A DNA stretch of 64,000 nt from the NCBI RefSeq assembly GCF_015355765.1, contig NZ_JACWNA010000008.1, positions 1 through 64,000 on the forward strand, in the 5' to 3' direction. This DNA comes from Actinomyces haliotis (GTDB taxonomy: Bacteria; Actinomycetota; Actinomycetes; Actinomycetales; Actinomycetaceae). The position numbers and the translations under genes are program-made. The stretch's first letter is position 1. Each line of letters opens with the position of its first letter. This document shows, in pieces, positions 7,557-16,680 of the stretch. The notes below the pieces were generated by a model that worked only from the letters and a program-made list of their open reading frames with translations, did no database searches and was not told the origin of the DNA.

Positions 7557-8941
7557 TGCCGTTCGAGCACCTCAGGGAGCTGCGCAAGCGTTTCCGTCGG
7601 GAGAGCGTCACGCTGCAGCTCGACGACATCCAGTCGCTCATCCTGCGGTCGCGGCCCGAGCCCTACGTCGGGATCCACGCGGGGTTGCGGGTCGACACCC
7701 CCGAGGGGGGTCGTGCCCTGCTGGGGCGGCTCGTCGAGTACGTCCCCTCGGCGCAGGACTGGACCGCGGACATGCACGCGTGGACGGGGGTGGCGATCAG
7801 CCACGCCGGCCTCAAGGCGATGGGCCTGCCGGAGGAGTCCCTCGCGAGTTTCCCGCTGCCGTTCCGGCAGGGCATGGCGGCCCGCGCGGGCCAGCTCATG
7901 GACACGGGCGAGAACGCCCCGGAGACGTGGGAGGAGTTCTACAAGGACGACTCCCTGCACGTCGCGGTGACGATCTACGCCGACTCGGAGGAGTCCCTGG
8001 CGGACGCCGTGGAGAAGGCTCTGGGGTACCTGGAGGAGATCGACGGGGTCACCCTGCTCGGCACGCACGCGTTCGGGGCGCCGGATGCGGCCAACCCGTT
8101 CGGCTACCACGACTCGCTCAGCCAGCCGCTCGTCGCGGGCGCCGGCGTCGACGCCCTCCCGGGGCAGGAGCGGGCCATCGCGGCGGGCGAGTTCATCCTC
8201 GGGGAGGACAGCGAGACGGGTTCGCCCGTCGCCATGCCCTCGCCGGACGTGCTGGGTCGTAACGGCTCGTTCGTCGTGCTCCGCAAGTACGACAGCCGTG
8301 TCGGCGCCTGGAACGACTTCCTCCGCGAGCACGCGGAGGAGGACACGCAGGAGTCCCGCGACGCCCTCGGCGCGAAGCTCGTCGGCCGGTGGCGGTCGGG
8401 GGCGCCGCTCGTCCTCTCCCCCGAGAAGGACGACGTCGACCTCGGCATGGATCAGTCCCGCAACGACGACTTCGACTACTCCGACGACCGCCGCGGCCTC
8501 ATGTGCCCCCACTCGGCGCACGTGCGCCGCATGAACCCGCGCGGCAGCGAGCTGACGATCCTCACGGACGAGAACATCCACCGGATCATCCGCCGCTCCT
8601 CGACGTTCGGCCCCGAATGGGACCCCGACCTCACCGCCGCCGACGACAAGGACGCCGAGCGCGGCCTGTTCTTCATCTTCATCAGCGCCCGCGCCTACGA
8701 CACGGTCGAGTTCCTCCAGCAGGAGTGGATCAACCGCGGCAACTTCGTCGACCTCGGCACCGAACGCGACCCCGTCGTCGGACTCCACGAGGAACCGGGC
8801 CGGTTCACCATCCCCGACCGGCCCGTCCGCAAGCGCGTCGACGGCGTGACCACGTTCAACCGCCTCCGCGGCGGCGAATACATGTTCATGCCCTCCCTCA
8901 CCGCCCTGCGCTGGATCGCCGACGCGGGCTGGGAGAGCTGA
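7556..8941 (+). CDS. DyP-type (dye-decolourising) haem peroxidase, long form
   Basis: 461 residues, the long type of DyP peroxidase. The proximal haem histidine lies in CPHSAHVRRMNPRG (His about 322). The usual GXXDG signature reads G-Y-H-D-S-L-S-Q-P (183-191): the catalytic Asp186 is kept but the following Gly is Ser. No Tat or Sec signal is visible, so the protein is probably cytoplasmic or packaged. The ATG at 7556 shares one base with the preceding TGA. A long hairpin terminator follows at 8996-9032, closing the operon. Substrate is unknown; partnership with the catalase-like protein is inferred from gene order. Confidence 0.9.
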   Translation: MPFEHLRELRKRFRRESVTLQLDDIQSLILRSRPEPYVGIHAGLRVDTPEGGRALLGRLVEYVPSAQDWTADMHAWTGVAISHAGLKAMGLPEESLASFPLPFRQGMAARAGQLMDTGENAPETWEEFYKDDSLHVAVTIYADSEESLADAVEKALGYLEEIDGVTLLGTHAFGAPDAANPFGYHDSLSQPLVAGAGVDALPGQERAIAAGEFILGEDSETGSPVAMPSPDVLGRNGSFVVLRKYDSRVGAWNDFLREHAEEDTQESRDALGAKLVGRWRSGAPLVLSPEKDDVDLGMDQSRNDDFDYSDDRRGLMCPHSAHVRRMNPRGSELTILTDENIHRIIRRSSTFGPEWDPDLTAADDKDAERGLFFIFISARAYDTVEFLQQEWINRGNFVDLGTERDPVVGLHEEPGRFTIPDRPVRKRVDGVTTFNRLRGGEYMFMPSLTALRWIADAGWES

Positions 8942-8995
8942 CCAGGCCGGCGGATCGAGACCGGTGCTCGCCCGGTCGTCCGCACCGGCGATGAA

Positions 8996-9032
8996 CGAGA
9001 GGCCCCCTCCCAACCCGGGAGGGGGCCTCTCG
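8996..9032 (+). terminator. Strong hairpin terminator of the peroxidase operon
   Basis: A perfect 16-bp stem (8996-9011 with 9017-9032) and a 5-base loop, very GC-rich, 55 bp after the DyP stop. The downstream T run is weak, as is common in high-GC genomes. Confidence 0.85.
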
Positions 9033-9184
9033 ACTTGGAACGCCGTGGCTCTGGGGCCGTCCGCGCCCTCGGACCTCACGAGGGCGAGCACGCGCTCGAC
9101 GCGCTCAGCCGTGTCGATGGCCCCCCCTGCCCCCTTCCTCACCCCGCTTGACGTCATCGATGACGTCATCCGGGGGGGGCGGGG

Positions 9185-10345
9185 TCAGGTGGTCGCGAGT
9201 TCCAGGACCTGGGCGGCGACCTCGCGGGCGGCGGGGACGGCGGACTCGACGAAGGAGGTGCGGGTGCGGCGTTCGACGAGGTCCTCCACCGTGAGGGCGC
9301 CCTCCGCCAGCACGCCGAAGAGCATCTCCGCACCGGTGTAGGCGACCCCCTCGGCGACGGGGCCCGCGAACCGGGGGTACCGACGGCCCAACTCCGCGAC
9401 ACGACCGGCCTCGGTGCCGTAACGGCGCACGAGACGGGTCGGTTTCTCGAGACGGGCCAGCACCTCCCGCGGCGCCGCGCCCACGAGCGGGAGCGTCCTC
9501 GTCCGGCACTCCCGGTCCGTCCCGAGACGACGGCAGGCGGCGTCCACGGCGTCCTCGGCCATCGTGCGATAGGTCGTGAGCTTGCCCCCGGCGATCGTCA
9601 GGGGCCGGCCAGGTTCGTCGATGAGCAGGTGCCGTCGGGACACGTCGGCGGTCGCGCCCGCCTCGACGAGTGCGCGCTCCGCGCCCTCCGACAGATCCCC
9701 CGACGCGCCGTGCTCGCGCCTCTCCCCGAACCCGTGCCTCCCGATCCGCCTCTTCGTCCCTCCCGTCGACCCGCCCGACGGAGTCGGCAGCACTAACGGC
9801 CGCAGCCCGGCGAACCGGCCCACCACGTCCTGCCTGGTCAGGGGGCGCTCCAGCGCGCGGTTGATCGTGGCGAGGAGGAAGTCCTCGTCGGATTCCGGCA
9901 CCGGCGGAGCGATGCCGTCGACCCCGGGAGCGGCGTCGTCGGTGAGGCCGACGAGCACGAGGCCGTCGCTCTGTGGCAGAGCGAACACGAACCGGCCGAA
10001 GTGACCCGGCACCGGCGCGGTGAACACGGCGCTGGGACACCCGAGCGCCTCGGCCCGCACGACCAGGTGGGATCCGCGGCTCGGCGAGATCCGCAACGAC
10101 GGGTCGTGTTCACCGGCCCACACGCCGGTCGCCGAGACGACCGTGCCCCGAGCCTCGACGCTCTCGCCCGTCGTCTCGTCCGTGAGGGTGAGTCGGTCCT
10201 CACGCAGGTCGGTCGCGGCGCACCGGGTGAGGACGTCCGCGCCGTGCGCCGCTGCGGTGCGGGCCAGCGCGATCACGAGGCGGGCGTCGTCCTCGAGCTG
10301 ACCGTCGGTGTAGTAGACGGCACCGCGCAAGGGCCCTACCCCCGG
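9185..10345 (-). pseudogene. glpD: Glycerol-3-phosphate dehydrogenase (GlpD), 5' end lost
   Basis: The frame encodes the C-terminal two thirds of an FAD-dependent glycerol-3-phosphate dehydrogenase: LRGAVYYTDGQLEDDARLV, the VVSATGVWAG segment, GLTDDAAPGVDG, IAGGKLTTYRTMAEDAVDAA and the C-terminal cap domain. Homology starts abruptly at about 10340; upstream the frame runs into IS3-family sequence, so roughly the first 130 residues, including the FAD-binding GxGxxG, are missing. The residual frame stays open, so the loss looks recent. Confidence 0.85.
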
Positions 10346-11017
10346 ATCTTGGACACGGGGTGTGATTACGCAGCCGTCGGCAGCGTAGCGGTGTTGCCGG
10401 TCTCGTAGAGGACCGGCGGGACGTAGCGGCACCACGAATGGCGTCGCTTGGTGTTGTAGCGGACGAGCCACCTGAAGACCTGCCGGCGGCAGACCAGTTC
10501 GTTGCTCCAGCAGGCGGCGTCTTGGAGAACCTCGCGCTTCATGGTGGCGTTGAACGACTCGGCCAACGCGTTGTCCGCGCTGGACCCGACGGCGCCCATG
10601 GACTGGGTGACGCCGAGCTTGCGACAGAGCTTGGCGTAGTCCTTCGAGCAGTAAACCGACCCGTGGTCGCTGTGAAATACGCTGCCCTTGAGGGTGCCCC
10701 GGGTTGCGGCGGCGGCCTTCAACGCGTCCTCGACGAGCTCGGTACGCATGTGGTCAGCGATGGCCCACCCGACAAGCCGACGGGAGTAGCAGTCGATCAC
10801 GGTCGCCAGGTAGAGGTTCGTGCCGTCGGCGATCGGCAGATAGGTGATGTCGCCGACGTAGCGCAGCCCTGGCGCCGGGGCGGTGAAGTCGCGCTTGAGC
10901 AGGTCGGGGTACTTCTGGCCAGACGGTTCGGGGATCGTGGTCCGCACCCGCCGCTTCTTCACATAGCCCCGGATTCCTTGCAGCCGCATCACCCTGGCGA
11001 CGCGCTTGTGGTTTACC
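10346..11017 (-). mobile_element. IS3-family element remnant (OrfB integrase)
   Basis: Encodes most of an IS3-family OrfB transposase: PGLRYVGDITYLPIADG (first Asp), HSDHGSVYCS (second Asp), NALAESFNATMKREVL (Glu), ending NTATLPTAA at 10366. The catalytic core is complete, but its 5' part, orfA and the right end are missing because the ISL3 element starts at 11018 in the middle of the frame (EPVNHKRVARVMRL). The element sits in glpD, so an IS3 insertion was later cut by the ISL3 element. The left boundary is approximate (10341-10366). Confidence 0.85.
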
Positions 11018-12452
11018 GGCTCTTCCCAGACGGGGGTGTAGGCGGGGTGTGCGCAGGGCCGGCGCGTCGGTGCCGGGGTAGGGGTCGAGGTCTTCCGAGG
11101 ATGGAGGTTCTCACACCGAACATCTGGAAGACCTCGACGTGCCCGACGCTACCTTCGCTGCCCCTGACCTGACCACCTTCTGCCGGCTCGACGAGTTGGG
11201 ACTGGTTGCTGTTGGTCAACGACTCGAACCTGGACGGGCGGTGATCGCCTGCCGGGTTGTCGATCCGGACGACTGGTGCCACCGGTGCGGCCAGCACGGT
11301 CTGTTGCGTGACACGGTCGTGCGGCGGCTCGCTCACGAACCGCTCGGCTGGCGGCCGACCGTGCTGGAAGTGCTCGTCCGCCGGTACCGGTGCGCCGACT
11401 GCGCTCATGTGTGGCGCCAGGACACCGCGAAGGCAGCCGAGCCCAAGGCGCGGCTGTCGCGCCGCGGGCTGCGGTGGGCGTTGGAAGGGATCGTGGTCCA
11501 GCACCTCACCGTGGCCCGGATCGCCGAAGGCTTGGACGTCAGTTGGAACACGGCGAACGACGCGGTCCTCGCCGAGGGCAGGCGGGTGCTGATCAACGAC
11601 CCAGCACGGTTCGACGGGGTCACCACGATCGGCGTGGATGAGCACGTGTGGCGCCACACCCGCCGCGGCGACAAGTACGTGACCGTGATCATCGACCTGA
11701 CGCCAGCAAGGACGAACAGCGGACCGGTCAGGTTGCTCGACATGGTCGAGGGCCGCTCCAAGAGCGTGTTCAAGACCTGGCTGTCCGAACGCGACCAAGC
11801 CTGGCGAGACGCCGTGGAAGTGGTCGCGATGGACGGCTTCACCGGCTTCAAGACCGCCACCACCGAAGAACTGCCTGACGCGGTCGCGGTGATGGATCCC
11901 TTCCACGTCGTCCGCCTCGCCGGCGACGCCCTCGACAAGTGCCGCCGCCGGATCCAGCAAGACCTCCACGGACACCGCGGCCGTGCCGGCGACCCGCTCT
12001 ATTCCGCGCGCCGCACCCTGCACACCGGCACCAGCCTGCTCACCGACAAACAGAAGACCCGACTCGAGCAACTGTTCGCCGACGACCACCACGCTGCCGT
12101 CGAGGTCACCTGGGCCGCCTACCAGCAGATGATCACCGCCTACCGCGAACCCGACCCTGCCCGTGGCCGCGACCTGATGAACAAGCTGATCGCCAGCCTC
12201 GCCAGCGGCGTGCCGGCCGCGCTCGTCGAGCTCCGATCGCTCGGCCGAACCCTAAAAAAGCGGGCTGCTGACGTGCTGGCCTACTTCGACCGGCCCGGCA
12301 CCAGCAACGGCCCCACCGAAGCGATCAACGGCCGCCTCGAACACCTCCGCGGCAGCGCCCTCGGCTTCCGGAACCTCACCAACTACATCGCCCGCAGCCT
12401 GCTCGAGACCGGTGGATTCAGACCCCACCTACACCCTCGATTGTGAAGAGCC
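11018..12452 (+). mobile_element. ISL3-family insertion sequence, intact copy C
   Basis: 1435 bp bounded by imperfect inverted repeats of about 24 bp that start GGCTCTTC and end GGGTGTAG. It is clearly diverged from copies A and B. The flanking octamers (GGTTTACC left, TCCATGAG right) do not match, and the two flanks are unrelated genes (IS3/glpD and an S9 peptidase). That suggests a deletion or inversion next to the element after it arrived. Confidence 0.92.
11139..12446 (+). CDS. ISL3-family transposase
   Basis: 435 residues from a GTG at 11139. The N-terminal zinc finger reads C-H-R-C-G and R-C-A-D-C; catalytic regions are IGVDEHVWR, VVAMDGFTGF and GPTEAINGRLEHLRGSALGF. There is no frameshift, in contrast to the two other ISL3 copies in this window. 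The stop lies inside the right inverted repeat, which runs from 12429 to 12452. This is the only ISL3 copy here that looks able to make a full-length transposase. Confidence 0.93.
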   Translation: MPDATFAAPDLTTFCRLDELGLVAVGQRLEPGRAVIACRVVDPDDWCHRCGQHGLLRDTVVRRLAHEPLGWRPTVLEVLVRRYRCADCAHVWRQDTAKAAEPKARLSRRGLRWALEGIVVQHLTVARIAEGLDVSWNTANDAVLAEGRRVLINDPARFDGVTTIGVDEHVWRHTRRGDKYVTVIIDLTPARTNSGPVRLLDMVEGRSKSVFKTWLSERDQAWRDAVEVVAMDGFTGFKTATTEELPDAVAVMDPFHVVRLAGDALDKCRRRIQQDLHGHRGRAGDPLYSARRTLHTGTSLLTDKQKTRLEQLFADDHHAAVEVTWAAYQQMITAYREPDPARGRDLMNKLIASLASGVPAALVELRSLGRTLKKRAADVLAYFDRPGTSNGPTEAINGRLEHLRGSALGFRNLTNYIARSLLETGGFRPHLHPRL

Positions 12453-12727
12453 TCCATGAGGGCCCAGTCGGCGGGGTTGTCCGGCTCCCCGAACTCCGTG
12501 CGCCAGAAGGCGCCGGCGAGCAGGTGCGTGTCACGCCCCATGTCCATGAGCGGGACCTCGGCCACCGCCGCCCCGATGAGCTCGGGGTGCAGCGTGAGCA
12601 TCTCGCCGGCGAGAAGGCCGCCCGCGCTCCCACCGTGGACGGTGATCCGCTCCGGCGTCGTCACGCCCCGTTCGACGAGCTGCCGCGCGATCGCCGCGAG
12701 GCCCTCGACGACGACGCCGCGTCGCGC
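12453..12727 (-). pseudogene. Prolyl oligopeptidase (S9) fragment
   Basis: About 90 residues of an S9 serine peptidase: ERGVTTPERITVHGGSAGGL holds the nucleophile motif G-G-S-A-G-G, followed by AAVAEVPLMDMGR. It is cut on its 3' side by the ISL3 element and on its 5' side, at about 12715-12728, by a sharp join to the anchored surface-protein gene on the other strand. Neither the propeller domain nor the catalytic His remains. Confidence 0.8.
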
Positions 12728-14294
12728 GGCCCTCCTGTGGCCCGGCTGGGACACCCAGGGCGTCGCCGCGGGCAGCAACTCCCGCACCGACCTCGACGTC
12801 CGCTACGCCGGACCCGACGGCGTCCGGATCTCCATGTTCCTCATGGCCGGCCTCGGCGGCGTCCAGTCGCGCCTCGCCGACGGCGGCTACGAGCTCAAGC
12901 CCTCCGGCTCCACGATCCTGCAGGACTACCCCGCGCACACCCACGTCAACTGGTTCTTCTCCAAGGCCGGCCGCTACACGCTCACGGTGACCGCCCGGTC
13001 CTCCAAGGCCGACGGCACCAGCGCCACAACGGTCCCGCACACCTACACGATCGACGTCGGCCACGTGGACCGCGCGGGCGCCCAGGCCCCCGCCAAGGGC
13101 ACCGCCGCCTCCGGCGCCCAGGCGGGCTCGAGCCCCGTCGCCGGTGCGGGTGCGGCCCTCGCCGCCGCCGGGTCCGCCCGAGCCGGAGCCGCCGGCTCGA
13201 GCGGGTCCGGAACGCAGGGCGCCGTGCCCGACGGCACCGCCGCAGCCTCCGCCGACAGGCCGGCTGCCGGCTCAGCCTCCGACGGGGCCGGCCAGTGCAC
13301 CCCCACGAAGGTCACCCGCGAGGCCACCAAGGAGGAGGCCGCCGCGCTCACCGCCAAGGACGGCACGGGGACGAAGGGCGGCAAGGGCGCCCAGGCCGGC
13401 AAGGACGCCCAGGCCGCCTCCGGCTCCTCCGCCCCGGCGTCCAGCGCCACGCGCGCCACGACGACCCTCACCCTCAACGTCGGCCCCGGCGCCACCGGGA
13501 ACGCCACCGAGGGCCACTTCGACCTCGGCCCCGCCATCATCGACGGCGCCCTCGTCGCCCGCGTCAAGGACGACCGCCACCAGCCCGCAGCCTGGGTGGA
13601 CCCCGCGTCCCTCACCTTCGCCCTCGGCGACGCCGCCGCCCTCAAGGCCCCCAAGGACGTCTCCTTCGTCGCCAAGGAGGGATCGACCGTCCGGATGATC
13701 CGCTCGACGCAGGTCCGGGGCGTGCCGTGGCTCGGCATGAACTCCCAGCGCGAGGAGATCGTCAACGGAACCACCGGTGAGGTCACCTTCCGCCTCGACT
13801 CCGTCGACGGGCCCGACAAGGTCGTGGTCTTCGCCGCGGGCGGCCTCGGCACCGGCGTCGGCCAGCACGTCTTCGACGGCGCCGGCTCGAGCTACACGCT
13901 CCCCGCCAACACCCACGCCCACCAGAACTGGCTCGTCACCCAGCCCGGCACCTACCACCTCACGATCACGATGAGCGTGACCCCCAAGGACGGCGCCCTC
14001 GCCGCAGGAACCGGGGACGGCAAGGCCGGTTCCGACTCCGTCCCCGAGGCCGGCACCGTCGCGGCCCGGGCCCCCGGCGGCCTCAGGGCCACCGGTGAGA
14101 AGGGCCCGAACGGGCTGTCCATGGTCGAGGAGACCGTCGGCCGCACCCCGGACGGCAGGCCCTGCGACCTCGGCGACCTCGCCCGCACCGGCACGGACCC
14201 GGTCGCCCCGCTCGCGGCCTCCGCGCTGCTCGGGCTCCTCGGAGCCGGTGTCCTCACCGGACGCCGTCGGGCGCTCTCCCACCGGGGGCAGTGA
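12728..14294 (+). pseudogene. Choice-of-anchor M surface protein, N-terminus lost
   Basis: Homology starts at LLWPGWDTQGVAAGSNSRTD and gives two beta-rich anchor-M repeats (PAHTHVNWFFSKAGRYTLTV; later THAHQNWLVTQPGTYHLTI), joined by a long Ala/Gly/Ser-rich linker. The C-terminus has an LARTG sortase-like motif, a hydrophobic helix and an RRR tail, typical of wall anchoring. The open frame continues upstream to 12456, but that part is only the antisense of the S9 fragment, so the signal peptide is gone. Such proteins accompany the anchored-repeat ABC transporter whose remnants follow, and probably act in metal capture at the cell wall. Confidence 0.8.
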
Positions 14295-14298
14295 GGCC

Positions 14299-15202
14299 GT
14301 GACCTCGCGCCTCACCACCCGCCCCGAGCGGGCCGGGCTCAGGATGGTGGCGGCCCTCGCCGTCACCGCCCTGAGCCTGGCGGGCTGCGCCGACCCCACC
14401 CGGCTCGGCGCCGGCGACCCCGCCCACGACGGCGAGCTCCGCGTCGTCACCACGACCGGCATCCTCGCCGACCTCACCCGGCACGTCGACGGCGACCGCG
14501 CGACAGTGACCGCGCGACGGTGACCCAGATGGTCCCCGACGGCGCCGACCCGCACTCCTGGGAGCCCTCCCTGCGCTCCGTGCGCGACGTCGCCTACGCC
14601 GACCTCGCCGTCTCCAACTACCTGCTCCTCGAGGAGCACTCCGTCATCCGCACCCTCGACGCCAACCTGCCGCCCTCCGCCGTAAGCGTCTCGGTGGCCG
14701 AGGCCGACGCCAAGCAGGACGCGACGATCCTGCCCCTCGTCGAGGACCGCTCCCTCGACACGATCTGGCTCGGCATGCGCGTCCTCGGCGACGGCGCCGC
14801 CCTCGGAGCCGACCGCTCCTCCACCATCGACCTCACCGCGACGAGGGTCGACGGCCCGGGCGACGCCAGCGCGTACCTCACCACCTCCTTCGGCGCCCCC
14901 GAGGTCGGCTTCTCCAACGACGACGGGCTCACCCCAGCCTCCGACGACGCGGCCGACCCCGGACCTGACACGACCGTCCTGCCCGCCGACGCCCACCAGC
15001 ACATGAGCTGGGCCTTCACCCGTCCGGGGATCTACCGCGTGACCTTCGCGGCCCGGCTCCACGCCGCCGACGGGACGACTCACGCGCTGCGCCCCGCCAC
15101 CGTCGTCCTCGCCGTCGGGGTCAGCGGGGACGCGGTCGCCGCCGCGGAGGGGCGCACTGTCCTCGACGCCGGGCACGCCGACGTCACCGTCGACCTCACG
15201 AC
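14299..15202 (+). pseudogene. Metal ABC transporter binding protein (anchored-repeat type), broken
   Basis: Starts at GTG 14299 with a lipoprotein signal (ALAVTALSLAGC), then the ZnuA-like LRVVTTTGILADLTRHVDGD. A 14-bp duplication shifts the frame at 14495-14522 and an early stop follows. Removing one repeat restores R-A-T-V-T-Q-M-V-P-D-G-A-D-P-H-S-W-E-P-S. The protein then has an anchor-M domain (LDTIWLGMRVLG through AHQHMSWAFTRPGIYRVTF). The C-terminal metal-binding lobe is absent: the frame passes straight into an ABC ATPase near 15203. This is a lipoprotein gene dead by frameshift and deletion. Confidence 0.82.
14495..14522 (+). repeat. 14-bp tandem duplication causing a frameshift
   Basis: ACCGCGCGACAGTG (14495-14508) is followed directly by ACCGCGCGACGGTG (14509-14522), one mismatch. 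Fourteen is not a multiple of three, so the binding-protein frame is lost here. Confidence 0.9.
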
Positions 15203-15459
15203 CGGCGGCACGGACCTCGCCGTCAACCTCGGCGGCCGTCCCGTCCTGCGCGACGTCGACCTGGCCGTCCGATCCGGCGAGCTCGTCGTCCTCATCGGCC
15301 CCAACGGCGCCGGGAAGACGACGCTCTTGCGCTCCGTCCTCGGGCTCGTCCCGAGGCGCGCCGGCACGGTGACGACCGCGGACCCGACCTCCCGCGTCGG
15401 CTACGTCCCCCAGCGCCACGAGCTCGCGTGGGACTTCCCGGTGAGCGTCCGCGACGCCG
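15203..15459 (+). pseudogene. ABC ATPase fragment of the anchored-repeat transporter
   Basis: DLAVNLGGRPVLRDVDLAV opens a canonical ABC ATPase, followed by Walker A GPNGAGKTT and the Q-loop region VGYVPQRHELAWDFPVSVRD. It stops there: no LSGGQ signature, Walker B or switch His. The 5' side is fused in frame to the binding protein and the 3' side joins permease-like sequence out of frame. Each join implies a deletion of several hundred bases. Confidence 0.82.
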
Positions 15460-15661
15460 TGTCCTCGTCCTCACCGCCGGCTTCGTCCTCGCCCGGGTCG
15501 CGGCGCCGCGGCACGGGGCGCTCGCCGGGCTGCGCGCGCGGCGCCGCCCGGGCAGCGAGATCCCGGCCGGACCGTCCGCGGAGGCGGAGGCGCGGCCGAA
15601 AGAGGTGCGGGCAGTCGGACGGCCGTCGACGGCCCGCGAGGCTCGGGAGAAGGCTCAGTAG
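15460..15661 (+). pseudogene. C-terminal scrap of the ABC permease
   Basis: In a frame different from the ATPase remnant, RVLVLTAGFVLARVAAPRHG reads as the last membrane helix of a metal-type ABC permease, followed by a charged tail ending REAREKAQ at 15661. Assignment rests on its place in the locus and on the hydrophobic helix. The stop overlaps the convergent ybjQ-like gene by 7 bp. Confidence 0.55.
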
Positions 15662-16005
15662 CCGACGTTGGGCTGCTGAGCCTGCTGGGAGAAGCGGACG
15701 GCCGTGCCGGAGGCGGTCACCATGAGCATGCCGTTGTCCGAGCCGAGGGCCTCGTAGTCGATGTCGACGCCGACGACGCCCTCCGCGCCGAGCTCCGTGG
15801 CGCGCTGCACCATCTCCGCCAGGGCGGTCTCACGGGCCTGGATGAGCTCACGCTCGTAGGACTCGGAGCGGCCACCGACCATGTTGCGGAAGCCTGCGGC
15901 GATGTCCTTGAACATGTTGACCCCGGCGATGGTCTCGCCGCAGACGACGCGGAGGTACTGGCTGACGGGGTATCCCTCGACGGTGGGGGTGGTCGTGACG
16001 ATCAT
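15655..16005 (-). CDS. YbjQ/UPF0145 family protein
   Basis: 116 residues matching the YbjQ family along its length: [27 protein letters not shown] near 28, and [18 protein letters not shown]. The family forms pentamers and is linked loosely to metals or small ligands; its biochemical role is not established. The ATG at 16005 has CAGGAG ahead of it. Gene stands alone; it is intact and marks the edge of the degraded ABC region. Confidence 0.85.
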   Translation of the reverse strand: MIVTTTPTVEGYPVSQYLRVVCGETIAGVNMFKDIAAGFRNMVGGRSESYERELIQARETALAEMVQRATELGAEGVVGVDIDYEALGSDNGMLMVTASGTAVRFSQQAQQPNVGY

Positions 16006-16308
16006 GGCTGGTGCTCCTGACTCTCGGTGCTCGTCCCGGACGGGCCGGGCGCCGCGGCGGGGCCGCCGTCGGCACGGTCATCATCCGGGAGCGGGGGCCG
16101 GTCGCGTCCTCGTTCTCGCGGGGGAGAAGGACCCATGACGCTGCCTGCGGACCCGAGCCGGGAGCCGCGGGGCCGTGACCCGGCCACGGTCTCGATCGGG
16201 GAGCGGCTGTGCGCCGGACCGCCCACCCGCCGTCCGGGCGCGCTCGCGGGCGCCTAGCCTGGCCGTACCCCGCGGCCCGGCGGCCGCATCCCTCCAGAAG
16301 GCGAGACC
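16006..16308. other. Intergenic region between divergent genes
   Basis: 303 bp between the YbjQ-family gene and a small membrane-protein gene, presumably holding both promoters. I see no hairpin, repeat or small ORF with a convincing ribosome binding site. Confidence 0.5.
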
Positions 16309-16641
16309 ATGACCGTCCAGAACCCCCAGCCCCAGCAGGTCCAGCAGGCCCCGGCCGGCCAGTACCCCACCGCCTACGACCGCGGCGCCTACCCCGTCGC
16401 CGTCCAGAACCCCGGTGCCACCGGCGACGGCGTCGGCTCCTGGATGCTCGCCCAGCTCATCTCCGCGATCCCGGTCATCGGCTTCATCTACCTGCTCGTC
16501 GTCGCCTTCGGCGGCACTCCCTCGCTGTCCCGCCGCAACTGGGCGCGTGCCCTCTTCATGTGGCAGATCATCGGCGTCGTCGTGCTCGTCGTCCTCGTCA
16601 TGGGCGGCGTCCTCAGCGCCAGCGACCTCACCCGGCACTGA
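16309..16641 (+). CDS. Small membrane protein with Gln/Pro-rich head
   Basis: 110 residues: a Q/P-rich hydrophilic N-terminus (QNPQPQQVQQAPAGQYP), then two hydrophobic segments (MLAQLISAIPVIGFIYLLVV and about IIGVVVLVVLVMGGVL) separated by a short polar loop with RRNWARAL. ATG preceded by AGAAGGCGAGA. I do not recognise the family. The head resembles those of the TM2 and DUF805 proteins at 60867 and 61598. Confidence 0.75.
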   Translation: MTVQNPQPQQVQQAPAGQYPTAYDRGAYPVAVQNPGATGDGVGSWMLAQLISAIPVIGFIYLLVVAFGGTPSLSRRNWARALFMWQIIGVVVLVVLVMGGVLSASDLTRH

Positions 16642-16680
16642 CAACCAGCACCGAGGGCCAGGACGGGGAAGCCCGGCGCC

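Noticed and set aside
12456-12727. N-terminal 90 residues of the open frame leading into the surface protein
   Set aside because: It is the antisense of the S9 peptidase fragment; no signal peptide or family match.
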